From NCBI GenBank assembly GCA_964457585.1, contig CAYWFU010000008.1, positions 1 to 64,000 on the forward strand: DNA of 64,000 nt, written 5' to 3'. The notes beneath the pieces were generated by a model. The model was not told the origin of the DNA and did not search any database. It saw nothing but the letters and a program-made list of their open reading frames with translations. This document shows, piece after piece, positions 27,923 through 36,467 of the stretch. How positions within the stretch are numbered: position 1 is the first letter of the stretch; the number at the start of each line of letters is the position of its first letter. This DNA is from CAYWFU01 sp964457585. GTDB lineage: Bacteria; JACRDZ01. The translations under genes were made by a program, and so were the position numbers.

Positions 27923-28812
27923 TATTTTTTATGATATCAAATGAAAATTATACAATTAATAGAATTCTCAATGAGATTACTTTAATTTTTACTGAAGCTG
28001 GTATTCCTGATCCCAGAATTGATATTGAAATTATTCTGGAGAATGTTTTAGGTGTAAAAAAAATAGATTTATCCCTTAATGGTAATCGTTATTTACAGAA
28101 AAATGAATTGGATATTATTTTAGAAATTGTAAAGAAAAGAACAAAACGCATACCATTATATTATATATTAGGATATGCACCTTTTATGAATTGGGAATTT
28201 AAAGTTGATTCATCAGTACTTATCCCAAGACCGGAAACCGAACTGGTAGTTGAACGCATAGAATCATTAATTAAAAATAAAAATATTCAGTCTCCGAAAA
28301 TTCTGGATATTGGAACCGGCAGCGGATGTATTGCAATTAGTCTGGCGAAAATTATACCTGATGCAAAAATTACTGCTTATGATTATTCTAATGAAGCATT
28401 AAAGATTGCAGAGGAAAATTCTTTAAAAATAGGAGTTAAGGATAAAATAAATTTTGTATTATTTGATATTATGAAAGAATTTTCATCCCTGCCGTATGCT
28501 CCGTTTGATATTATTGTATCAAATCCGCCATACATTAAGCAATCAGAGTTGGATTTTTCCCAGGGTGAAATTCAATTTGAACCAAGAGCAGCGCTGGACG
28601 GAGGCAAAGATGGTCTGGATTTTTATCGAAGAATTGCTGAATTGGTAAATAAGTATCTTTTCCCAAATGGTTATTTAGTACTTGAAATAGGATATAATCA
28701 GGCTGATGAGATCAAAGAGTTATTGAATACTTCAGCTAAAAGTATATCTGTTGAAATTTATAAAGACTATCAGGGACTGGATCGAATAATAGTCGCGAAG
28801 AAACGAGGATAA
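27919..28812 (+). CDS. prmC: Release factor glutamine N5-methyltransferase
   Basis: Methylates the GGQ glutamine of release factors, raising termination efficiency. The Rossmann AdoMet motif ILDIGTGSGCIAISLA and the catalytic NPPY (VSNPPYIKQSEL) are present, and the length of 297 residues is normal. The GTG at 27919 overlaps the prfA TGA by 4 bases; an internal ATG four codons later is the alternative start. It is directly upstream of murA with a 4-base gap. Confidence 0.96.
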   Translation: MIFFMISNENYTINRILNEITLIFTEAGIPDPRIDIEIILENVLGVKKIDLSLNGNRYLQKNELDIILEIVKKRTKRIPLYYILGYAPFMNWEFKVDSSVLIPRPETELVVERIESLIKNKNIQSPKILDIGTGSGCIAISLAKIIPDAKITAYDYSNEALKIAEENSLKIGVKDKINFVLFDIMKEFSSLPYAPFDIIVSNPPYIKQSELDFSQGEIQFEPRAALDGGKDGLDFYRRIAELVNKYLFPNGYLVLEIGYNQADEIKELLNTSAKSISVEIYKDYQGLDRIIVAKKRG

Positions 28813-28816
28813 TGTA

Positions 28817-30088
28817 ATGGATAAGATTGTCATCAATGGCGGGCATAAGTTAGCTGGTATGGTTGAGATAAGCGGTTCCAAAAATGCTTCTCTGCCAATT
28901 ATGGCAGGAGCTTTACTTACGGATGAAAAAGTTATTATTAAAAATGTTCCTGAAATTAGAGATGTAATTACTATGTCCCGTGTGCTTACTACTCTTGGGA
29001 CAAAGCTTGAGATTAAAAATAATGAAATTGCAATTGATGCTTCTAATATTAATTGTCTTGAAGCGCCGTATGAATTAGTAAAAACCATGAGAGCATCTTT
29101 TTTAGTTTTAGGTCCTTTAGTTGCACGTTTTGGCGAAGCAATGGTTTCCATGCCTGGCGGCTGTGCTATTGGTCATAGACCTGTGGATATTCATCTTAAG
29201 GGATTGGAAGCATTAGGAGCAAAAATTGAAGTTGGACATGGATATATAAAAGCTTATTCATCAGGTACATTGCGCGGTTCTAAAATCTGGTTTGATTTTC
29301 CCAGTGTTGGAGCAACGGAAAATACAATGATGGCTGCTGCTCTGGCTAGCGGTAAAACTATAATTGAAAATGCTGCCTGTGAGCCGGAAATTGTTGATCT
29401 GGCAAATTTTCTGATTTCAATGGGCGCAAAAATTGAAGGAATGGGAACTAATACTATAGTTATTGAAGGTATGTCTGGAAAAACTTTGCATGGAACTACT
29501 CATAAAGTAATTCCAGACAGAATAGAATCTGGAACTTTTATGATTGCTGCAGCAATAACTGATGGAGATGTTTATATTAAAAATTGCCGCGAAGATCATC
29601 TTAAAGCCTTAATTACAAAATTAGAACAGGCTGGCGGGAAAATAGAAATTGAAAAAGATGGAGTAAGGGTAGGCAAAGCAAAAGAATTTAAGCCTGTTGA
29701 TATAAGAACAATGCCTTATCCGGGTTTCCCAACAGATCTTCAAGCTCAGCTCATGTCACTCTTAAGTATTACTCCCGGTCATAGCATAATTACAGAAGCA
29801 GTATTCGAAAACAGATTTATTCATATTGCAGAACTTAATCGTATGGGAGCGAATATCAGGATTGAAGGCGAGCGTGCATTGATTGATGGAGTTCCCTATT
29901 TAACCGGCGCGCATGTTATGGCAAGTGATTTAAGAGCGAGCGCTGCTTTAGTTGTAGCAGGACTTGTAGCTAAAGGTGAAACGCATATACATAGAGTATA
30001 TCATCTTGATCGCGGTTATGAAAAGATTGAGGATAAATTAATATCATTAGGTGCAAAAATTGAACGTAAAAAAGATGAAACTGAATAG
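28817..30088 (+). CDS. murA: UDP-N-acetylglucosamine 1-carboxyvinyltransferase
   Basis: Transfers enolpyruvate from PEP to UDP-GlcNAc, the first committed step of peptidoglycan synthesis. Cys116 in MPGGCAIGHRPVDIHL is the catalytic cysteine alkylated by fosfomycin, so intrinsic fosfomycin resistance by Cys-to-Asp is not expected. Other family blocks include GSKNASLPIMAG at the N-terminus, VGATENTMMAA and YPGFPTDLQAQ. It has the standard length of 423 residues. It sits between prmC and mreC and links translation termination, wall precursor synthesis and rod morphogenesis in one transcript. Confidence 0.97.
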   Translation: MDKIVINGGHKLAGMVEISGSKNASLPIMAGALLTDEKVIIKNVPEIRDVITMSRVLTTLGTKLEIKNNEIAIDASNINCLEAPYELVKTMRASFLVLGPLVARFGEAMVSMPGGCAIGHRPVDIHLKGLEALGAKIEVGHGYIKAYSSGTLRGSKIWFDFPSVGATENTMMAAALASGKTIIENAACEPEIVDLANFLISMGAKIEGMGTNTIVIEGMSGKTLHGTTHKVIPDRIESGTFMIAAAITDGDVYIKNCREDHLKALITKLEQAGGKIEIEKDGVRVGKAKEFKPVDIRTMPYPGFPTDLQAQLMSLLSITPGHSIITEAVFENRFIHIAELNRMGANIRIEGERALIDGVPYLTGAHVMASDLRASAALVVAGLVAKGETHIHRVYHLDRGYEKIEDKLISLGAKIERKKDETE

Positions 30089-30109
30089 CTGTGGAATGGT
30101 ATAATTTAA

Positions 30110-30973
30110 ATGGCAAAATTAAAAGTTACAAAATTTAATCGTAAATATGTAATGTTGGTATTTTTTTTATTTTTTTCCTTTCTTCTATTGCTAACACAGG
30201 AAAATAAACCTCCCAGAACTAATATTATTAAAAAAATCGGATTATGGATTATCTCTCCTTTTCAAAAAACAGCGGCATATACTGTTATGGGAATGAAAAA
30301 AATTTATAGAGATGCATCTGACCTGGGTAATTTAAAAGAAAAAAATATAGAATTAAAAAAGAAGCTGGATTTATATAAAAAAGAAGAAAATATCTTTCGG
30401 GAAGTAATTCTTGAAAATAAGAGATTAAGACAGTTATTAGATCTTAAGCAGCATTACTATGAATATACTCTTATACCAGCAGAAATTATAGGTAAGGACC
30501 CTACTAATTGGTTTAATACAATTTTAATAGATTGCGGATACAATGACGGGATCAGAGAGAATATGATTGTAATAACCTATAACGGAGTTGTTGGAAAAAT
30601 AATCGAGGTCGCAAAAAATGTATCAAAAGTGCAATTAATTCTCGATTTGAATAGTTCTGTTGGCGCAATGATAAATCGCAGCAGAGCTGTTGGAATATTA
30701 AGGGGATTTTCAAAAGAATTTTGTGAATTGGAATATGTACAGCGTACAGAGGATGTAAAAATCGGAGATATAGTAATTACTTCAGGATTGGGCGGTGTTT
30801 TCCAAAAAGGTTTGCCGCTGGGAACAGTAAAAACGATTGAGAAAAAAAATTATGGTTTATTTCAAAAAATCATAGTAGCCCCTTTTGTAAATGTTTATAA
30901 TATTGAAGAGGTAATGATAATTAAAAATATGGATACTACAAGTCGAGAATTAAGTCTTGAGGATGATAAATGA
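30110..30973 (+). CDS. mreC: Rod shape-determining protein MreC
   Basis: Bitopic periplasmic scaffold of the elongasome. A membrane anchor spans about residues 14-30 (VMLVFFLFFSFLLLL). A Lys/Glu-rich coiled coil follows (about 60-115), then the beta-domain with conserved NSSVGAMINRSRAVG and DIVITSGLGGVFQKGLPLG. Length 287 residues is typical. Its stop overlaps mreD by 4 bases. No mreB precedes it; the upstream neighbour is murA. Confidence 0.95.
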   Translation: MAKLKVTKFNRKYVMLVFFLFFSFLLLLTQENKPPRTNIIKKIGLWIISPFQKTAAYTVMGMKKIYRDASDLGNLKEKNIELKKKLDLYKKEENIFREVILENKRLRQLLDLKQHYYEYTLIPAEIIGKDPTNWFNTILIDCGYNDGIRENMIVITYNGVVGKIIEVAKNVSKVQLILDLNSSVGAMINRSRAVGILRGFSKEFCELEYVQRTEDVKIGDIVITSGLGGVFQKGLPLGTVKTIEKKNYGLFQKIIVAPFVNVYNIEEVMIIKNMDTTSRELSLEDDK

Positions 30974-31461
30974 ATATTTTCAAAAAATTTATATTAATAA
31001 TCGGTAGTATAATAATTCAATGTACTTTTTTAAATTGGCTGGAAATACAAAATGCAAAACCGGATTTTTTACTGGTAATTGTTATTTGTGTTTCTCTATG
31101 CTGCGGGATTGAAGAAGGTATAGTTTTTGGATTTTTTGCAGGTCTTGCTGAGGATATTCTTTGTGGTGGTATTTTGGGAATGAATGCATTTATTAAAACT
31201 TTAATTGGATTTATAATTGGAATGTTCAATAAAAATTTATATAATATTAATTTTGCCGCACAGGGTTTGATTTCTTTTATAGCAACATTGCTGCAGGGCA
31301 GCATAGTATATATTTTTTTAAAAATATTTCAGTTTAATGTTTCATGGAATGGTAATTTTTTATATATTGTATTTTTATCAGCCACCTATAATATAATTTT
31401 AATTGTTCTTGTCTTCCCTAAAATAAATAAGTGGATTCGTTATCGATCAACTATATTTTAA
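30970..31461 (+). CDS. mreD: Rod shape-determining protein MreD
   Basis: A 163-residue integral membrane protein with five or six hydrophobic segments, the family size. The stretch PDFLLVIVICVSLCCGIEEGIVFGFFAGLAEDIL, with its conserved GxxxGFxxGLxxD arrangement, identifies MreD. It would link MreC to the RodA/PBP2 complex encoded at 5-9 kb. The ATG overlaps the mreC stop by 4 bases. Confidence 0.9.
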   Translation: MNIFKKFILIIGSIIIQCTFLNWLEIQNAKPDFLLVIVICVSLCCGIEEGIVFGFFAGLAEDILCGGILGMNAFIKTLIGFIIGMFNKNLYNINFAAQGLISFIATLLQGSIVYIFLKIFQFNVSWNGNFLYIVFLSATYNIILIVLVFPKINKWIRYRSTIF

Positions 31462-31463
31462 AT

Positions 31464-31492
31464 TTGACATACTTCTTTCTTTATGTTAAATT
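31464..31492 (+). promoter_or_regulatory. Promoter upstream of the PpiD/SurA-like gene
   Basis: TTGACA at 31464-31469 and TAAATT at 31487-31492 have the ideal 17-base spacing. It could let the foldase gene be transcribed apart from the mre operon. Confidence 0.6.
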
Positions 31493-31533
31493 ATTTCCCC
31501 TATGTAAATTTTATAATATTAGGAGTTTAAATC

Positions 31534-32994
31534 ATGATCAAAGCTATGCGTAAAAATGTAAAAATTGTTATCTGGATTTTAATAGGTGCATTTGCTATTG
31601 GAACTATTTTGTTGTTTGGTATGGATTCATATATTAGAGAAGCTAATAGTACTAAGTCATTAGCTGCAACTGTAAATGATGAGGAAATTTCTCTTACTCA
31701 ATATTATAATGTATACAACAGATATGCAGATTTTTATAAGCAGTTTTATAAAGATAACTATGCAATGGCTCAAAATATTTTTAATATTGAAGAAATGTCA
31801 ATCAACCAATTAATTCGTGATGCTATTATGGTTCAAAAAGCTAAAGAACTTGGGATTATTGTCAGAGATGAAGAAATAATTGAAAAAATAAAAACCTATC
31901 CTGTATTTCAGACAGATGGTAAATTCGATCCTTCAAAATGGAATAATGTAGTAAAATCATATCGGATGGATTGGATTTCAATTGAAGAAAATACCCGTAA
32001 AGATTTATATGTTGATAAACTTGAAAAAATAGTAAAAAATAGTGTTAAAGTTGTTGATGATGAAATATATGATTTTTATGTTCAAAAAAATGAAAAAATA
32101 AAACTCGCTTATGTTTTGTTTGAACCCTCTGCTTTCATTGAAATAAATTCAGTAAAAAAATATTATGAGGATCATAAAGCTGAATTTATGCAGCAGCGGC
32201 AATATAACGCTCGGCATATACTTATAAAAGTTGATGCTAAAGCGAATGAAGCCGAAAAGAAAAAATCTCGGGAGAAAGCCGAAAAAATTTATAAAGAAAT
32301 AAAAGAAGGTGCAAATTTTTTAAAACTTGCTCTTGAGAATTCTGATGATACCGCAACTAAAGTAAAAGGTGGAGATTTAGGTTTTTTCCCAAAAGGCAGG
32401 ATGGTTAAAGAATTTGATGAAGCTATACTGAAATTAAAAGAAGGTGAGATATCCTCTCCAGTTACAACTTCTTTTGGTTATCATATAATAAAACTTGAAT
32501 CCATAAAAGAAGAATATGTGAAGCCTTTTAATGAAGTGGAAAAAGAAGCCAGTTTAAGAGCTGTTTCAGATAAAGAAAAGGAGCTGGCAAAAAATAAAGC
32601 AAAAGAATTTGTATTAAAAGCAAAATCTGAAGATTTTGAAAAAGTATCCAAAAATTTTAAAGTTAAATTTGATACGACTGCGCCTTTTACTAGAAATTCC
32701 AATATACCGGGGATTGGTTATGAAAAAGATATTTCTTCAAATGCTTTTAAGTTAAAACCAAATGAAATTAGTGAACCAATTGAGGCATCTAAAGGAATAT
32801 ACGTATTTAAAATCATTTCAAGATCTTCGGTTGATAAGAAAAAATTTGATGAAGAATATTCTCAATTAAAAGAATCATTAGTCGAGCAAAAAAGAAGCAA
32901 AGTTTTAACAAATTATTATGAACAGTTAAAAAGTAAAGCAAAAATAAAAATTTTCATTGAAATGAAGAAAAAGTTGAAAGAATCTTTCAGTTGA
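31534..32994 (+). CDS. Membrane-anchored SurA/PpiD-type peptidyl-prolyl isomerase
   Basis: A 486-residue periplasmic chaperone. A single N-terminal membrane helix (about 10-28) follows a short basic segment, as in PpiD. A SurA-N-like helical chaperone region follows, then a parvulin domain at about 225-330 (QYNARHILIKV, GGDLGFFPKGRMVKEF, SFGYHIIKLE). A second parvulin-like domain at about 370-450 is degenerate. It would help fold outer-membrane and periplasmic proteins. AGGAG is 9 bases before the ATG. It has its own promoter and follows mreD by 72 bases. Confidence 0.88.
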   Translation: MIKAMRKNVKIVIWILIGAFAIGTILLFGMDSYIREANSTKSLAATVNDEEISLTQYYNVYNRYADFYKQFYKDNYAMAQNIFNIEEMSINQLIRDAIMVQKAKELGIIVRDEEIIEKIKTYPVFQTDGKFDPSKWNNVVKSYRMDWISIEENTRKDLYVDKLEKIVKNSVKVVDDEIYDFYVQKNEKIKLAYVLFEPSAFIEINSVKKYYEDHKAEFMQQRQYNARHILIKVDAKANEAEKKKSREKAEKIYKEIKEGANFLKLALENSDDTATKVKGGDLGFFPKGRMVKEFDEAILKLKEGEISSPVTTSFGYHIIKLESIKEEYVKPFNEVEKEASLRAVSDKEKELAKNKAKEFVLKAKSEDFEKVSKNFKVKFDTTAPFTRNSNIPGIGYEKDISSNAFKLKPNEISEPIEASKGIYVFKIISRSSVDKKKFDEEYSQLKESLVEQKRSKVLTNYYEQLKSKAKIKIFIEMKKKLKESFS

Positions 32995-33009
32995 TTTTAA
33001 ATTAATAAT

Positions 33010-33072
33010 TTAGCTCGATAAATCGAGCAACTACGATATTATATTTGTAGTTGCCTGATTCATCAGGCTTAA
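33010..33072. repeat. GTAGTTGC hairpin-pair repeat, copy C
   Basis: TTAGC-TCGATAAATCGA-GCAACTACG then TGTAGTTGC-CTGATTCATCAG-GCTTAA. It supplies the leader just before the RavA-like gene (ATG at 33087), so its right hairpin may sit in or near the ribosome binding region. Confidence 0.75.
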
Positions 33073-33086
33073 TTTATGGAGTAAAA

Positions 33087-34343
33087 ATGAGCGCATATGA
33101 AAGATTTCAAAAATTAAGAACAGAATTAAAAGAATATTTCAAAGAACGAGAAGAAGTTGTTGATGGCGCTTTAACCGCACTTCTTGCCCGCCATCATATA
33201 CTTCTAATTGGTCCTCCGGGTACAGCAAAAACAAATTTGGCAGAAACACTATGCAAAAGTATTGAAGGTGTTCAATATTTTTTCCATCTCTTAACTAAAT
33301 TTACAACTGATAAAGATCTACTTGTGAGTGAGGTTATGGTTGAGGAAGAAATAGCGCAAAAAGGAAAATTAATTAAATTTATTAATCGTTCACAGAAAAA
33401 ACTCCCTCAGGCACATATTGCCTTTCTTGATGAAATTTTCAAATGCAGTGCAGTTACACTTAACGCTCTTTTAAGATTAATTAATGAACGCAAATGCACT
33501 ATAAATCCAGGTGAAGAACTTGATTCCCCTCTGATAACCATGATAGGTGCCAGTAATGAACTTCCCGGAAAAGAACATGAAGAACTTATGGCATTAAATG
33601 ATCGTTTTCTTCTCCGGTACCTTGTAGATTATCTATCTATTGATGATAACGAAAGTTCCTCATTTATAAAAATGATTTCTAATGAATGCTCCATGCCTTA
33701 TGCTAAAATTAGTCTTGATGAACTGAATATACTGCAGGAGGAAGCAAGTAAAGTGAATGTACCTGCAAGTATTTATAAATTAATAGGCAATATAAGAACA
33801 GATCTAAAGATGAATTATAATATTCAGCCTTCTGACAGGCGATACAAAGAATCTTTAAAAGCTATTAAAGCGTTTGCATATTTAAATATGCATACAGATG
33901 AAGTTGAATTAGGAGATCTGACAATTCTCGAACATGTATACTGGCAGTCTAAGGACCCTCAGGAAAAAGAGAATATTCAGAAAGTCATATATAAAGCTAT
34001 AGGGAACAAGGATGTCAGTCGTGCTGCTGAAGTATATCAGCAAGCGCGTAAATTATATCAGGAAGCAGTATATGCTATTGAATTAGGTATTCAGAAAAAT
34101 ATGACAAAAGATAAGGATCGTAAAGAATTTGAAGATATCCGCAAGCGTATAAAAGAAATAGAACGTCAGATTACCGGATTAATTAAAGAACCTAAGCAAC
34201 TTTTGGCAGCCTGTGAAATAAACGGCGGAAAAACAATAATTGAAAGTTATATACATCAGATAGAAGCAATGCCGGCTAAATTACATTCAAAGCAAAATGC
34301 AGCGTCATTCCGTCAGTTCTGGGGAGATAAAATTTTTGAGTAA
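33087..34343 (+). CDS. MoxR-family AAA+ ATPase, RavA-like
   Basis: A 418-residue AAA+ protein. Walker A GPPGTAKT is at residues 42-49, Walker B is AFLDEIFKC, and sensor motifs are ASNELPG and NDRFLLR. Like E. coli RavA, it pairs with a von Willebrand factor A protein encoded immediately downstream. RavA/ViaA are reported chaperones for respiratory complexes and modulators of the stress response; the target here is unknown. I start at 33087 because GGAG is 7 bases upstream; the longer frame from 33051 begins inside repeat copy C. The C-terminal half lacks any recognised lysine-decarboxylase contact region. Confidence 0.85.
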   Translation: MSAYERFQKLRTELKEYFKEREEVVDGALTALLARHHILLIGPPGTAKTNLAETLCKSIEGVQYFFHLLTKFTTDKDLLVSEVMVEEEIAQKGKLIKFINRSQKKLPQAHIAFLDEIFKCSAVTLNALLRLINERKCTINPGEELDSPLITMIGASNELPGKEHEELMALNDRFLLRYLVDYLSIDDNESSSFIKMISNECSMPYAKISLDELNILQEEASKVNVPASIYKLIGNIRTDLKMNYNIQPSDRRYKESLKAIKAFAYLNMHTDEVELGDLTILEHVYWQSKDPQEKENIQKVIYKAIGNKDVSRAAEVYQQARKLYQEAVYAIELGIQKNMTKDKDRKEFEDIRKRIKEIERQITGLIKEPKQLLAACEINGGKTIIESYIHQIEAMPAKLHSKQNAASFRQFWGDKIFE

Positions 34344-35850
34344 ATCTGTTTATGTTATTAACAGTACAACGGCAATTCGTAAAAAATATTCTCAGATGCA
34401 TCAGACATCAAAGTTTTTAATAGAAAAAGAAAAAGAAGGGTTGCATTTTCTCCCGACAATTCCTAATCTTTTATGTGATATATTTTCAAGTTTATATATG
34501 CCATATCCATATGTTAAAAAATGGGAAGAAATTTCTTCCCATTTTTTAATAAATATGACTATAATGGAAAGTCTGCTTGTCAACGATTCCTACAAGAGAG
34601 TGAGAGATAAAACCTGCTTTAGTCCGTTTGCTTCATTATGGGCAACAGAAATGTTCGCTGAAAAATTAGTTAAATCCCTGTCCAGAAGAAAATATAAAAA
34701 AAAAATTGATAAAATTAATAGTCAGAATATAGAAAAAATTGATCTGGAAATTAAAGAAAAAGAAAAAAAGAAAAAATTTCTGCCTTTTAATTTTCCTTTT
34801 TTCCCTTCATCAGATTATAATAAAGAAAAAAAAATTGAAGTGCAGAAAAAAAATATTCAAAAATTGAAAAAGAAAATGTCTAACGTATCGCTTAGCGCAA
34901 CACATGGAGTTTTAATGGAAATTGATAACATTAAAAACGTTGTTGAGATATGTCAGGGATGGGATATAGAACAAAAATTAAATAATTTAAGTTATCAGGA
35001 AAAAATGACATTAGCAGCAAAAGTAAAAAGTAATTCCCGCTTCCGCGAACTGGCTCGGATAGTTGGGCATATACGTCAGCTTGCTCTATCTTCACGATAT
35101 GCCAAAATACACGATTTACCATATGAAATTTATAATGTTGTGCTTGGCGATGATTTATTGAAAATTCATCCTGTTGAAATAACATATCTTTCTCATCCGA
35201 GTTTTCAGTATGATTTTTATCAAAGACTGGCTTATAAAAAATTAATGCAGTATGAGCTTAAGGGAACTGAAACTACAGGTGAGGGTTCTATAATTGTATG
35301 CGTTGATACAAGCGGTTCTATGTCAGGGAAACCGGAAACCATGTCTAAAGCGGTATCTCTGGGATTACTTGAAATAGCCAGAGCGGATAAAAGAAATTTT
35401 ATAAGTATAATATTCGGGCAAAAAAATAAGGTCAGGACTTTTATTTTTAAGCGCGATGAAGTTGAAATTTATAGACCGGATGAAGAAATGAAAGTGGTGA
35501 ACTTTGCTGAAGGACTGCTTGAATTCGCAACAGGATTTATCGGCGGCGGAACAGATTTTGAAACACCTCTTAATACAGCATTTTCTTTCAGAGAAAAAGA
35601 TGAAATTTATAAAGATGCAGATCTAATATTTATTACAGATGATATATGCGAAATAAGCGAAGATTTTTTAAAAAAATATCATATTTTAAAACAAAAAAAA
35701 CAGTTCAGGACATATGGAATATTAATAGGTCCAAAATTTCAGGAATCGAACACAATGAAAAAATTTTGCGATGAAGTTATAAATTACCATGTATTCACTG
35801 AAGAATTGGCAACAGATATTTTTAAAAAAGTAAGCACGAACAGGCATTAA
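34336..35850 (+). CDS. VWA-domain protein, ViaA/CoxE-like
   Basis: A protein of about 505 residues with a C-terminal VWA domain. The MIDAS motif DxSxS is VDTSGSMSG near residue 322, with a second conserved Thr (GGTDFETPLNT) and the acidic FITDD. The N-terminal 300 residues are helical and Lys-rich, as in ViaA. A TTG at 34336 overlaps the upstream stop (34343) and is the most plausible start; no ATG is near. A perfect 32-base palindrome (34516-34547) lies in its N-terminal part. The pair follows the RavA-ViaA order, so the products probably interact. Confidence 0.82.
   Translation: MSKSVYVINSTTAIRKKYSQMHQTSKFLIEKEKEGLHFLPTIPNLLCDIFSSLYMPYPYVKKWEEISSHFLINMTIMESLLVNDSYKRVRDKTCFSPFASLWATEMFAEKLVKSLSRRKYKKKIDKINSQNIEKIDLEIKEKEKKKKFLPFNFPFFPSSDYNKEKKIEVQKKNIQKLKKKMSNVSLSATHGVLMEIDNIKNVVEICQGWDIEQKLNNLSYQEKMTLAAKVKSNSRFRELARIVGHIRQLALSSRYAKIHDLPYEIYNVVLGDDLLKIHPVEITYLSHPSFQYDFYQRLAYKKLMQYELKGTETTGEGSIIVCVDTSGSMSGKPETMSKAVSLGLLEIARADKRNFISIIFGQKNKVRTFIFKRDEVEIYRPDEEMKVVNFAEGLLEFATGFIGGGTDFETPLNTAFSFREKDEIYKDADLIFITDDICEISEDFLKKYHILKQKKQFRTYGILIGPKFQESNTMKKFCDEVINYHVFTEELATDIFKKVSTNRH
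34516..34547. repeat. 32-bp perfect palindrome inside the ViaA-like gene
   Basis: AAAAAATGGGAAGAAA followed by TTTCTTCCCATTTTTT, an exact palindrome flanked by A6 and T6 runs like a bidirectional Rho-independent terminator. The frame reads KKWEEISSHFL across it. Confidence 0.85.
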
Positions 35851-36467
35851 TTAAGTTACAAAGTGACAAAGGCACAAAGTAAAAACAGTTCTAAAGCACA
35901 GAGTTTTTAGTTTTCTTTTAAACTTTGTACCTTATTGAATATTATATATGGAGTAGTGTGTCTCTAAAAATAGGTGTTCTCTAAATTTTGAATGCTGTAA
36001 ATGTAGAAAAACTAATTATTTCAAAATTAATCTAATCCATAATAAAATTTCCAACAAAAATTCCTATAATACTATGGCATTTGCGAAATGGCTGTTTTGT
36101 CACCCTGAACTTGTTTCAGGGTCTCAAAATACCTTGATTTTATTAGATGCTGAAACAAGTTCAGTATGACATTTTGTTTAATTCTTGGCATTTCGCAAAT
36201 GTCATAATACTTAAAATTCCTTGACTTTTCATATTTTCATGATTAGATATTGAGTATTCCATTTCGATTTTACTATACATTTAACACGAGGAGAGGGTGA
36301 GGTATTTATAGTTAGGCATTTTACCATTACGAAGAGATGCCACGCGATCTGGAGAAAAAGTTATAGATGAAAGGAAGGCTCCAAGAGAAACCTCAGACTA
36401 ATCTGCCGGTTATTAGCGTAATCGGATTAATATAAATTAGTATATAAATATATTTAGGAGAAAAATA
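35851..36467. other. Intergenic region, no gene seen
   Basis: 617 bases with no reading frame I can support. It holds an inverted repeat at 36070-36208 and a leader of about 180 bases before the lipoprotein gene at 36468. The leader shows GAGGAGAGGGTGAGG (from about 36289) and several short pairing stretches, but I do not recognise a known riboswitch. AGGAG at about 36456 serves the lipoprotein start. Confidence 0.6.
36070..36208. repeat. 139-bp inverted repeat, MITE-like
   Basis: Left TACTATGGCATTTGCGAAAT and right CATTTCGCAAATGTCATAAT are imperfect complements; inside, CCTGAACTTGTTTCAGG and CTGAAACAAGTTCAG add a second level of pairing. No reading frame is present. Confidence 0.75.

Noticed and set aside
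36300..36467. Possible riboswitch upstream of the lipoprotein gene
   Set aside because: I tried to match c-di-GMP and cobalamin patterns and none fits; no confident structure.
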